From the NCBI GenBank assembly GCA_017450065.1, contig JAFSYI010000085.1, positions 1-64,000 of the forward strand: 64,000 nucleotides of DNA, written 5' to 3'. A model generated the notes under the pieces. The model had not been told where the DNA came from. It was given only the letters and a program-made list of their open reading frames with translations, and ran no database searches. Positions 25,143 to 33,315 of this stretch are shown piece after piece. This DNA is from Lachnospiraceae bacterium. Lineage in GTDB: Bacteria > Bacillota > Clostridia > Lachnospirales > Lachnospiraceae. Within the stretch, counting starts at the first letter, position 1, and each line of letters opens with the position of its first letter. Made by a program: the position numbers and the translations under genes.

Positions 25143-26600
25143 ATGAAAGTATACATATCGGCAACGCTCCGTTCCTTCTTCGGACGGAGAACGGAAACAG
25201 AAACGCAGGGAAATACAATCCGGAAAATACTGAAAGACTTAACGGACAGATATCCCGAAGCATCAAAAGGTCTGTACGGTGATGACGGTAATTTAAGAGG
25301 CTTTATAAGGATATTTGTGGATGATGAAGACAGAACCGATAAGAGCTTCCATGATGATGAAATAGCTGACGGATCAACTGTGCTTCTGCTCCCGTTTATA
25401 GCAGGCGGAGCTCCCGGCGAAAGTATTATCCCGGATGAACGCAGGAAGGAAGTCAGTCTTGATGATTCGGAGATCGACCGTTTCAGCAAACATCTTCTGC
25501 TTCGCGAGATCGGAGTCAAGGGACAGAAAAGAATCAAGGCAGCAAGAGTATGCATAATAGGCGCCGGGGCACTGGGTTCTCCCGTCATCCAGTATCTTGC
25601 GGCAGCCGGAGTCGGAACCTTAAAGATAGTTGACAGTGATTCTGTGACGCCCGAAAACCTTCAGAGTCAGGTAATACACGGTACACGGGATGTAAAAAGG
25701 CCCAAGGCGGCATCTGCCAGGGATACGGTAAGAAATATAAACAGGAACATAGATGTGACGGCGGATAACACAAGAGTGGAAGCCGACAATGTTATGTCGG
25801 TGATAGAAGGCTTCGATCTGGTGATAGACTGTACGGACAATTATAAAACACGTTATCTTCTGAACGACGCGTGCATCTTAAGCAGAATTCCTCTCGTATA
25901 TGCAGCTGTTTATCAGTATGAGGGGCAGGTCAGCATATTCGGACTTAAGGGCGGACCGTGTTTAAGATGCATTTATCCGGAACCTCCCGCACCCGGACTG
26001 GTACCGACCTGTGCGGAAGGAGGAACGATCAGTCCGCTTTCGGGTATTGTGGGAAGCATTCAGGCAGTCGAAGCGCTCAAGCTTATCATAGGTATTGGAG
26101 AGAATCTTGGCGGGAGGCTGCTTACCGTAGATACACTGGGATTAAAGTCAAAATTTCTTAATGTATCAAGGAATGAACATTGTCCGTTATGCGGTAATTC
26201 GCCGTCGATTTATGAACCTGAAGGCTTTAATTATGAAGAATTCTGCGGACTCATGAAAGAAGAGGAGGAGATACCCGTAGAAGGATATACTGCCGAAGAA
26301 CTGGCGGAGAAGATCGAAAGCGGTGAACCGGTTACAGTTATAGATGTCAGAGAGCCTCATGAAAGAGCTGTAAAGAGCTTTCCCGGAGCATCTGTTATAC
26401 CGATCGGGCAGCTGGTACGGAGAATGAATGAGCTGGATCCCGAGCATGATACGGTATTTATATGCAAGCAGGGTTTACGGAGCATTCTTGCCATACATAC
26501 ATTACGGGAAGCAGGTTATAAGGGACCTATGTACAATCTTAAGGGTGGAATGGATGCGATGAAGGATATCATATTCTCAAACGAGGCCGGATGGCTGTAA
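25143..26600 (+). CDS. Fusion of ubiquitin-like sulfur carrier, E1-like ThiF/MoeB enzyme and rhodanese
   Basis: A 485-residue three-domain protein. Residues 1-89 are a MoaD/ThiS/CysO-like beta-grasp carrier ending in FIAGG (Gly88-Gly89). After a short linker, 111-355 form an E1-like adenylating domain: IIGAGALGSP at 138-146, structural zinc cysteines C273/C276 and C347/C350, catalytic C290 in VPTCAEGG. Residues 383-485 are a rhodanese domain with active-site C441 in ICKQGLRS. Fusions of E1 and rhodanese are common (MoeZ type), but a carrier joined in front is unusual because its diglycine is then not C-terminal; the adjacent JAMM protease may release it. AAAGGG precedes the ATG. Confidence 0.9.
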   Translation: MKVYISATLRSFFGRRTETETQGNTIRKILKDLTDRYPEASKGLYGDDGNLRGFIRIFVDDEDRTDKSFHDDEIADGSTVLLLPFIAGGAPGESIIPDERRKEVSLDDSEIDRFSKHLLLREIGVKGQKRIKAARVCIIGAGALGSPVIQYLAAAGVGTLKIVDSDSVTPENLQSQVIHGTRDVKRPKAASARDTVRNINRNIDVTADNTRVEADNVMSVIEGFDLVIDCTDNYKTRYLLNDACILSRIPLVYAAVYQYEGQVSIFGLKGGPCLRCIYPEPPAPGLVPTCAEGGTISPLSGIVGSIQAVEALKLIIGIGENLGGRLLTVDTLGLKSKFLNVSRNEHCPLCGNSPSIYEPEGFNYEEFCGLMKEEEEIPVEGYTAEELAEKIESGEPVTVIDVREPHERAVKSFPGASVIPIGQLVRRMNELDPEHDTVFICKQGLRSILAIHTLREAGYKGPMYNLKGGMDAMKDIIFSNEAGWL

Positions 26601-26689
26601 AAGCAGTACTGTGCTTACAAACCGCTAATGGGTCCGTGAGGGCTTCATATAGAAATGCAAAATAACAACACTTAATCGGAGGAATCAAA

Positions 26690-27643
26690 ATGGCAAAAGA
26701 AACGACGACAACAGGGATCAACGCACTATCTGCGGCAGCGGCATATAATCTTGCCAATGTCACGAAGACGAAGCCTCAGTACGGAGCATTAACACCCAAA
26801 TGGCTTACCAAATTTCTTGAATTCAAAGGACTTGAAACGGGTATTTTCAGGGTTAACAAGGTTGTTGAAGGCGAGACACCTCTTGATGTTCTGTGCTCAC
26901 AGACCAGGAAGTCCGATATAATCCCGGACGGTTATATTGAGTATGAGACCAAACCCCGCGAGTATATACTTAATTCCATTTCGACGATAATCAATGTTAA
27001 TACGGCGGTTGAGGATGTATACGGTTCACCGTACGATCAGGTACAGGAGCAGCTTCAGCTGGCAATAGAGTCATTAAGAGAACGTCAGGAAAGCCAGCTT
27101 ATCAACAATGATGATTACGGACTTCTTAAGAATGTTGCAGATTCCCAGAGAATACAGACAATAAACGGAAGACCTACTCCGGATGATCTGGATGAACTTA
27201 TTTCCAAGGTATGGAAAGAGCCTTCATTCTTTCTGGCGCATCCGAGAGCGATCGCTGCGTTCGAAAGAGAGTGTACAAGACGCGGCGTTCCGCCCGTAGT
27301 TGTAAATATTGCAGGCGGTACCTTCCTTACATGGAGAGGAATACCCGTAGTTCCGACTGACAAGCTTCTTGTAGACGGACTTAAGAATCCCACATCTCAG
27401 AGCGGAAAGACAAACATTCTTCTTGTCAGGACGGGCGAAGCCAGGAGAGGTGTAATAGGTCTCTTCCAGGCCGGTCTTAAGAACGAGCATTCAAGAGGTC
27501 TTTCGGTCCGTTTCCGCGGGATTGATGATAAGGGAGTTGCTTCATATCTTCTGTCACTGTACTGTTCGGCAGCAATCCTGGCGGATGATGCCATTGCCGT
27601 ATTGGAAGATGTTGAGGTAGGTGAATATTATGATTACGACTGA
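26690..27643 (+). CDS. Family 2A encapsulin shell protein
   Basis: HK97-fold nanocompartment protein, 317 residues, of the kind that self-assembles into a shell around cysteine desulfurase. Recognisable features are an extended N-terminal arm (MAKETTTTGINALSAAAAYNL), LTKFLEFKGLETGIFRVNKV, the P-domain region with DQVQEQLQLAIESLRERQE, and the late segments FLTWRGIPVVPTDKLLVDG and LSVRFRGIDDKGVASYLLSLYCSAAIL. GGAGG precedes the ATG. The next gene, overlapping by 14 bp, encodes a desulfurase with a cargo-type N-terminus, which makes the assignment to family 2A strong. It lies in the middle of a sulfur-transfer gene run. Confidence 0.93.
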   Translation: MAKETTTTGINALSAAAAYNLANVTKTKPQYGALTPKWLTKFLEFKGLETGIFRVNKVVEGETPLDVLCSQTRKSDIIPDGYIEYETKPREYILNSISTIINVNTAVEDVYGSPYDQVQEQLQLAIESLRERQESQLINNDDYGLLKNVADSQRIQTINGRPTPDDLDELISKVWKEPSFFLAHPRAIAAFERECTRRGVPPVVVNIAGGTFLTWRGIPVVPTDKLLVDGLKNPTSQSGKTNILLVRTGEARRGVIGLFQAGLKNEHSRGLSVRFRGIDDKGVASYLLSLYCSAAILADDAIAVLEDVEVGEYYDYD

Positions 27644-29279
27644 CCGACCGGGACTTGAACCATCAGGAGCATCATATGAGGAACTGGCCGGAGTGCCTTC
27701 GGCATTTGATCTTACCTTACTTGCCAATCAGCTGTTCCCGGATCTTACCGAGGGTGTATTCGATCATGCTGAGACAGTTTCGGAAACAGATACCGCAACA
27801 GCCGGAAGTACAGTTACCGGGACAGATACTGCCGGAACCTTTGAGGAGGAACAGGCTGTGAAGGCTATGACGGAAGATTTCGACTGGGAACATCCCTTTG
27901 GAAACGGGTATTCGGATGTTGAGACAACGTCATATGCACCCAGAGTTATGTCGGTAGATCAGGCAAAGGAAGAGGATAGGCGGGTTGATAGATCAACATC
28001 TCTTTCCGGAGACAGACCGGTCTATGCTTCCAAAGAAGTAGGCTCTTCAAGAAATGATTCCATAAGAGTGGGAAGTAAAACGCTTGCTCAGATAAGAAGT
28101 GATTTCCCGATATTGGAAGAAAGGATCAACGGATATCCGCTGGTATGGCTAGATAACGGAGCCACCACCCAGAGACCGAGAGTAGTTATAGACAGACTCA
28201 AATATTACTTCGAGCATGAGAATTCCAATGTTCACAGAGGAGCACATACTCTGGCAGCGAGATCCACGGATGCCTATGAAGCCGCAAGGGATACGGTAAG
28301 GGATTTCATCGGTGCAGGCTCTTCCGAAGAGATCGTATTTGTAAGAGGAACAACGGAAGCGATCAACCTGGTGGCAAATGCCTATGTAAGGCCTAAGCTT
28401 CAGCCCGGGGATGAGATAATAGTATCTATACTTGAGCATCATGCAAATATTGTTCCATGGCAGCTTATCGCACAGAAAACAGGTGCGGTGATAAAGGTAA
28501 TACCCTGTGATGAAACAGGACAGCTTATGTTGGATGAATATACGAAGCTGTTTACACCAAGGACCAGATTTGTTGCTGCAACCCATGTATCCAATGTTCT
28601 TGGAACGGTAACACCGGTTGAGGAGCTTATAGCAATAGCGCATGCCCACGGAGTACGGATACTTATCGACGGAGCCCAGTCGGTTGCACACATACCGGTT
28701 AATGTTTCGGCGCTTGATGCAGACTTCTTCGTGTTCTCGGGTCATAAGATATTCGCACCTACAGGTATAGGTGTAGTGTACGGAAAGAAGGAGTTACTGG
28801 AAGAGGCAGAGCCATATCACGGCGGCGGAAACATGATAGCCGATGTTACCTTTGAAAGAACTGTATATAACGGCCTCCCGAATAAATTCGAGGCTGGTAC
28901 AGGAAGCATTTCCGATGCTGTAGGACTGGGTGAAGCTCTTAAATATCTTACAGCCATAGGAATGCCGTGCGTATACAGATGGGAGCATGAACTTCTTCAG
29001 TATGCAATAAAAGAGATGTCTAAGATAAAAGGGATCACCATGATAGGTACGGCTTACAATAAGGCCTCGGCTCTGGCATTTAAGCTCGACGGATACTCTG
29101 ATGATGAGGTCGGAAAGAGGCTTAACGATCACGGTATCGCAGTACGTACCGGTCATCACTGTGCGCAGCCTGTTCTGAGACGTTTCGGATATGAAAGTGC
29201 TGTAAGACCTACGATAGCAATATACAATTCACCGGATGATATAGATGCGATGGTTAAGGTTCTTAAAGCATTCGCATAA
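27630..29279 (+). CDS. Encapsulated SufS-type cysteine desulfurase (encapsulin cargo)
   Basis: A 549-residue PLP enzyme, about 140 longer than SufS. Residues 1-150 are low-complexity, Thr/Ser/Glu/Asp-rich and presumably disordered, with a short apolar motif DLTLLANQLFPDL at 27-39 of the type used for shell targeting in family 2A cargo. The catalytic part starts near 152 (LAQIRSDFPILEER): PLP Lys K373 in FSGHKIFAPTG, and the class II active-site Cys C511 in RTGHHCAQP. ATG 27630 is chosen; it overlaps the shell gene by 14 bp and uses GAGGTAGGTG as ribosome site, so the two are translationally coupled. It would deliver persulfide sulfur from cysteine inside the shell. Confidence 0.94.
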   Translation: MITTDRPGLEPSGASYEELAGVPSAFDLTLLANQLFPDLTEGVFDHAETVSETDTATAGSTVTGTDTAGTFEEEQAVKAMTEDFDWEHPFGNGYSDVETTSYAPRVMSVDQAKEEDRRVDRSTSLSGDRPVYASKEVGSSRNDSIRVGSKTLAQIRSDFPILEERINGYPLVWLDNGATTQRPRVVIDRLKYYFEHENSNVHRGAHTLAARSTDAYEAARDTVRDFIGAGSSEEIVFVRGTTEAINLVANAYVRPKLQPGDEIIVSILEHHANIVPWQLIAQKTGAVIKVIPCDETGQLMLDEYTKLFTPRTRFVAATHVSNVLGTVTPVEELIAIAHAHGVRILIDGAQSVAHIPVNVSALDADFFVFSGHKIFAPTGIGVVYGKKELLEEAEPYHGGGNMIADVTFERTVYNGLPNKFEAGTGSISDAVGLGEALKYLTAIGMPCVYRWEHELLQYAIKEMSKIKGITMIGTAYNKASALAFKLDGYSDDEVGKRLNDHGIAVRTGHHCAQPVLRRFGYESAVRPTIAIYNSPDDIDAMVKVLKAFA

Positions 29280-29291
29280 AGGAATGTATCA

Positions 29292-30251
29292 ATGGAAAAT
29301 GTGATAAAAGAAAAGGAAATAGGTGGAATAGTAAATGATATTCTTGCTGATTATCAGGGTGGCAAGAATATAGATGCAGTAAATATTTATGACAAACCGG
29401 ATAAAAGTGAAATGAGGGAAATGGTACGTGATCTTCTGCGTATCATTTTCCCGGGTTATTTCCGTGAAAGGACATATAAAATATATAATCCGGACAATTA
29501 TTATGCGGTGATAATAGAGGATGTATTCTATCATCTTAACAAGCAGGTTATGCTGGCACTTGATTTCTGCAGGCTTCGCGGAACAATGACGAATGAACAG
29601 AGGGAGAGGGAAAGCTACAGGATATGCAGTGAGTTCCTTCATAAGATCCCGATCATAAGGGAGTACATAGAAACAGATCTTCTGGCGGCATTCGACGGTG
29701 ATCCGGCTGCAGGATGCTTTGAGGAGATAATACTCGCATATCCGGGCCTTATGGCAATAACCGTATACCGGCTTGCCCATGAGCTGTATAAGCTCAGGGT
29801 ACCTGTGTTGCCGAGACTTATGACAGAATATGCCCATTCGGAAACAGGTATTGACATTCATCCGGGTGCCACTATAGACAGATATTTCTTTATCGATCAC
29901 GGAACAGGCATCGTTATAGGTGAGACATCCGTGATAGGGAAGAATGTAAAGATCTATCAGGGTGTCACCATAGGTGCGCTGTCTACGAGAGGCGGTCAGA
30001 AATTATCGGGTAAGAAACGTCATCCTACCATTGGAGACAACGTTACGATATATGCGGGAGCGTCTATCCTTGGCGTTGATACGGTGATAGGTGAAAACAC
30101 GGTTATCGGAGGCAATGCATTTATTACCGGATCTGTGCCGGCCAATACCAGAGTCAGCATCAAGAATTCGGAGATGGAATACCGCACAAAGGACAACATA
30201 ATAAAGACTGAAGAAGTAAAACAGAGTAATGATTGGTACTATATCATTTAG
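29292..30251 (+). CDS. cysE: Serine O-acetyltransferase (EpsC type)
   Basis: Acetylates serine to O-acetylserine, the direct acceptor for sulfur in cysteine synthesis. The 319-residue protein has a long helical N-terminal domain (about 1-180), as in EpsC-type enzymes, and a C-terminal left-handed beta-helix with hexapeptide repeats. Landmarks are HSETGIDIHPGATIDRYFFIDHGTG with the catalytic His/Asp, GVTIGALS and KRHPTIGDNVTIYAGA. Twelve nucleotides follow the desulfurase stop. Its presence suggests that cysteine is at least one product of this locus. Confidence 0.93.
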   Translation: MENVIKEKEIGGIVNDILADYQGGKNIDAVNIYDKPDKSEMREMVRDLLRIIFPGYFRERTYKIYNPDNYYAVIIEDVFYHLNKQVMLALDFCRLRGTMTNEQRERESYRICSEFLHKIPIIREYIETDLLAAFDGDPAAGCFEEIILAYPGLMAITVYRLAHELYKLRVPVLPRLMTEYAHSETGIDIHPGATIDRYFFIDHGTGIVIGETSVIGKNVKIYQGVTIGALSTRGGQKLSGKKRHPTIGDNVTIYAGASILGVDTVIGENTVIGGNAFITGSVPANTRVSIKNSEMEYRTKDNIIKTEEVKQSNDWYYII

Positions 30252-30285
30252 GAGAAACCATTACATTAATTTAAAGGAGAGAAGA

Positions 30286-30507
30286 ATGAAGATAACAGTA
30301 GCGGGTACAGTAAAGGAAGTAGCTGACGGTCTTACGGTTTCTCAGCTTATCGAACAGGAGAACGTGGAAACACCCCGGTATGTAACCGTTTCCATCAACG
30401 AGGAATTCATTGAATCCGGAACCTTCGAAACCCATATCCTGAAAGAAGGAGATGAAGTCGAATTCCTGTATTTTATGGGAGGAGGAGCCTATGCCTTTTA
30501 CCAATGA
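30286..30507 (+). CDS. ThiS/MoaD-like sulfur carrier with a C-terminal extension after Gly-Gly
   Basis: A 73-residue beta-grasp carrier protein (ThiS/HcyS-like): MKITVAGTVKEVADGLTVSQLI, LKEGDEVEFLYFMGGG. The carrier glycines (65-67) are not terminal; AYAFYQ follows. Carriers of the HcyS type also carry residues after Gly-Gly that a JAMM protease removes before thiocarboxylation, and a JAMM gene lies two genes downstream. The three Gly codons (GGAGGAGGA) also form the ribosome site of the overlapping E1 gene. AAAGGAGAG precedes ATG 30286. Confidence 0.85.
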   Translation: MKITVAGTVKEVADGLTVSQLIEQENVETPRYVTVSINEEFIESGTFETHILKEGDEVEFLYFMGGGAYAFYQ

Positions 30508-31297
30508 ACAGCTTGAAAGATATTCCAGACATATTATTTTAAAAGAAATAGGTGCCAAGGGTCAGAAGAAGCTGCTTAATGCAAAAGTTCTTATAATAGG
30601 TGCCGGAGGACTTGGAGCACCTGCCGCACTTTATCTGGCTGCCGCCGGAGTGGGAACGATAGGAATTGCGGATGCGGATGTTGTGGATCTGTCCAATCTG
30701 CAGCGCCAGGTTATACATTCAACGAACGATATCGGAAAAAGGAAGGTTGAGTCCGCAGCCGAGACAATGCGTGCTATAAATCCCGATGTGACTGTAAACA
30801 CATACTATCAGTTCGTAAACAGCGATAATATCCTTGATCTTATTAAGGACTATGATTTTATACTTGACGGAACAGATAATTTTCCCGCTAAGTTCCTTAT
30901 AAACGATGCATGTGTAATGGCTAAGAAACCTTTGTCTCATGCAGGGATAATAAGGTTCAAGGGACAGCTTATGACTATCCTTCCGGGAGAAGGTCCCTGT
31001 TACAGATGCATATTTAAGAATCCGCCGCCGAAGGATGCGGTACCCACCTGCAAACAGGCAGGGGTCATAGGCGCTATGGGTGGTGTGATAGGTTCATTGC
31101 AGGCAATGGAAGCCGTTAAGTATATTACAGGAGTCGGGGAGCTTCTGAGCGGATATCTGCTCACCTATGATGCTCTTAAGATGGAGTTCCATAAGATCAA
31201 GCTTCCGCCCAGAGGGAATGGGTGCGCTGTATGTTCGGATCATCCGACAATAACCACACTTATCGATTACGAACAGGCAGTCTGCGATCTGCACTGA
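30491..31297 (+). CDS. E1-like adenylating enzyme 2 (ThiF/MoeB/HcyF family)
   Basis: Activates the C-terminal Gly of a ubiquitin-like carrier as acyl-adenylate for sulfur transfer. 268 residues: nucleotide motif IIGAGGLGAP (36-44), R/Q-rich NLQRQVIHST, zinc cysteines C170/C173 and C245/C248, and catalytic-loop C187 in AVPTCKQAG. ATG 30491 overlaps the end of the carrier gene by 17 bp and uses its glycine codons as ribosome site; an upstream in-frame ATG at 30452 would start inside the carrier domain and is rejected. It is a stand-alone enzyme with no rhodanese, in contrast to the fusion at 25143. Confidence 0.93.
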   Translation: MPFTNEQLERYSRHIILKEIGAKGQKKLLNAKVLIIGAGGLGAPAALYLAAAGVGTIGIADADVVDLSNLQRQVIHSTNDIGKRKVESAAETMRAINPDVTVNTYYQFVNSDNILDLIKDYDFILDGTDNFPAKFLINDACVMAKKPLSHAGIIRFKGQLMTILPGEGPCYRCIFKNPPPKDAVPTCKQAGVIGAMGGVIGSLQAMEAVKYITGVGELLSGYLLTYDALKMEFHKIKLPPRGNGCAVCSDHPTITTLIDYEQAVCDLH

Positions 31298-31375
31298 AGC
31301 AGGACTTTTCACATCCCCCCGGGATTATATTCGGTGGCAAACAGAAATGTATTAAGGGCAGGATATTAAGAGTAA

Positions 31376-31828
31376 ATGAAGATAACGATCAAAGAATCAG
31401 ATTTTAACAGGATATATGAGCATGCGCTTTCGGTTGCTCCGGATGAGGCATGCGGTCTGATCGCCGGAACTGACACGGATGAGGGAGTAAGGGAAATAAA
31501 GAAAGTCTATATCCTTGAAAACACAGACCATACCAACGAGCATTTTACGATAGATCCACGTGAACAGCTTAAAGCTGTGAAGGATATAAGGACACAGGGA
31601 CTGATGCCGCTTGGCAACTGGCATTCGCATCCCGAAACACCGTCAAGACCGTCCGAGGAGGACAAGAGGCTGGCCAATGACAGCAGGGCAAGTTATCTTA
31701 TCCTGTCGCTTGAAAAGAAGGGAGAACCTGTCCTTAACGCTTTTCATATTGAGGGAGAACAGGGTAATAAAACGGTCAGAAAAGAAGAACTTATCATACT
31801 TAAAGAAAGGCAGGACTCAAATGGCTGA
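31376..31828 (+). CDS. JAMM/MPN+ metalloprotease 2
   Basis: A 150-residue zinc protease of the Mov34/MPN/PAD-1 family with the full motif: E24 (DEACGLIAG), H83-S-H85, S93, D96 in HSHPETPSRPSEED. It differs enough from the JAMM protein at 24622 to be a separate paralogue. It would trim AYAFYQ from the small carrier and, like HcyD, could also release the amino-acid product from the carrier. It overlaps tusA by 8 bp. Confidence 0.9.
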   Translation: MKITIKESDFNRIYEHALSVAPDEACGLIAGTDTDEGVREIKKVYILENTDHTNEHFTIDPREQLKAVKDIRTQGLMPLGNWHSHPETPSRPSEEDKRLANDSRASYLILSLEKKGEPVLNAFHIEGEQGNKTVRKEELIILKERQDSNG

Positions 31829-32066
31829 TTATAATGCAGATGAGAAAATAGATATTACGGATGTAACATGCCCCATTACGTTTGTTAAGACCAAGGTGGC
31901 TCTTGAAGAAATGGATGAAGGACAGATACTGCAGGTGCATCTTAATGACGGTGAACCTGTTCAGAATGTTCCGAGGAGCATTAAGGAAGAGGGCCATGAG
32001 GTGCTGGAACTTACCGATAACAATGACGGTACCTTCGAGCTGTTCATCAAAAAGATTGGAGACTGA
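31821..32066 (+). CDS. tusA: TusA-family sulfurtransferase
   Basis: An 81-residue SirA/TusA-fold protein that relays persulfide sulfur from a cysteine desulfurase to downstream acceptors. The active Cys is C17 in the CPxT/P motif (DVTCPITFVKTKVALEEM). The start ATG 31821 lies within the end of the JAMM gene. As the last gene of the sulfur run it is a plausible link between the encapsulated desulfurase and the carrier proteins. A MITE follows 65 nt downstream; no clear terminator is seen. Confidence 0.9.
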   Translation: MADYNADEKIDITDVTCPITFVKTKVALEEMDEGQILQVHLNDGEPVQNVPRSIKEEGHEVLELTDNNDGTFELFIKKIGD

Positions 32067-32131
32067 TAATTCATCCGCCTCATGAAAATATGCTCTTTAA
32101 AGAGACATTCTTTCTTTTATCTGATATAATT

Positions 32132-32273
32132 GTAACTATTCAGAACAGGCTCAAAATACTCCGTATTTTTCGCTGCTTTGGATTCATCCAATACAAATAT
32201 TTATAAAACATGCCTCTTTCATGCAAGCATGAGAGTCATATTTTAAAATATTTGTGCTGTTCTGAATAGTTAC
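32132..32273 (-). mobile_element. 142-bp IS66-like MITE, copy 2 (inverted)
   Basis: Inverse orientation of the element at 5224-5365, with 140 of 142 positions identical. It has perfect 17-bp terminal repeats and the 8-bp target duplication ATATAATT (32124-32131 and 32274-32281). Confidence 0.9.
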
Positions 32274-32290
32274 ATATAATTTATATTACA

Positions 32291-32322
32291 GAAACCATTC
32301 AGAACGGGTAATGTCATAAGGA
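32291..32322 (+). repeat. MITE remnant (left end, second subtype)
   Basis: GAAACCATTCAGAACGG followed by GTAATGTCATAAGG, the same inner sequence as in the 45-bp element at 36903. No right end follows. It lies in the leader of the MoxR gene. Confidence 0.5.
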
Positions 32323-32379
32323 ATCCACCGCTTCGCGGTATCCTTTGGATCACAGACAGATAAAGGAAAGAATGACAGC

Positions 32380-33315
32380 ATGAACAATCCTGAAATGATC
32401 GGAATTTTGAAACAGAATATTGAGAAGCGTATCGTAGGAAAGAGCGAAACAGTTGACAGGCTTATTACAGCTCTTTTATGCGGGGGACATGTGCTTATAG
32501 AAGATGTGCCGGGTGTTGGAAAGACTACTCTTGCGAAGTCGCTTTCCGATTCGCTGGCGCTTTCTTTTGCAAGGATCCAGTGTACTCCGGATACGATGCC
32601 GTCAGATATAACAGGTCTGTCCATATATAATACAAAGACAGGTGATTTCGAAGTGGTTCCGGGTCCTGTGATGAATAATATTGTACTTGCGGATGAGCTT
32701 AACAGGACTTCTCCGAAAACACAGTCCGCACTTCTCCAGGTGATGGAGGAGCACAGCGTTACAATTGACGGCAAGCTTATTTCCATGCCTGAACCTTTCA
32801 TGGTCATCGGAACACAGAACCCGATGGAAACAGCCGGGACTTATCCTTTACCGGAAGCCCAGCTTGACAGGTTCATGATGAGGCTTAGGATAGGTTATCC
32901 TGACAGGAGTGATGCCGTAAAGATGGCAGAAAGCTTCCTTGAGGGAACTCTTCATCAGGAGACATTGTCTGTGCTTGAGGGTTCCGATATAATTAAGCTT
33001 CGTCAGGATGTTAAAGAGGTCAGAGTGAACGGAAGCCTGACCGATTATGCAGTACTTATAATTGAGGCAACAAGGAATGACAGTGATATAGAGTGCGGTG
33101 CTTCCCCGAGAGCGCTGTTATCACTTTTAAGATATGCACAGGCACATGCACTGTACGAAGGCCGCGATTACTGCATTCCGGAGGATGTCCTGAATTCTGC
33201 CCTTGTCACTCTTCCTCACAGGCTGGTCCTGACATCGCAGGCGCGGATGAACCGGATGTCTCAGGACAGGGTTATAAAGCGTATAACCGACCACATTAAG
33301 GTTCCGTCCCGATGA
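32380..33315 (+). CDS. MoxR-family AAA+ ATPase
   Basis: A 311-residue AAA+ ATPase of the MoxR class, thought to act as a chaperone that matures membrane or secreted complexes. Walker A is EDVPGVGKTTLAKSL, Walker B is VLADELNRTSPKTQSALLQVMEE, sensor 1 is FMVIGTQNPME and the C-terminal lid contains GASPRALLSLLRYAQ. It overlaps the DUF58 gene by 4 bp (ATGA). The trio MoxR-DUF58-transglutaminase is a widespread unit. Confidence 0.93.
   Translation: MNNPEMIGILKQNIEKRIVGKSETVDRLITALLCGGHVLIEDVPGVGKTTLAKSLSDSLALSFARIQCTPDTMPSDITGLSIYNTKTGDFEVVPGPVMNNIVLADELNRTSPKTQSALLQVMEEHSVTIDGKLISMPEPFMVIGTQNPMETAGTYPLPEAQLDRFMMRLRIGYPDRSDAVKMAESFLEGTLHQETLSVLEGSDIIKLRQDVKEVRVNGSLTDYAVLIIEATRNDSDIECGASPRALLSLLRYAQAHALYEGRDYCIPEDVLNSALVTLPHRLVLTSQARMNRMSQDRVIKRITDHIKVPSR

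Noticed and set aside
30452..30490. An upstream start for the second E1-like enzyme
   Set aside because: It would lie within the carrier coding sequence and add residues absent from the family; ATG 30491 has a perfect ribosome site.
31611..31820. A longer TusA reading frame starting inside the JAMM gene
   Set aside because: The first 70 residues are out-of-frame JAMM sequence; TusA homology begins at ATG 31821.
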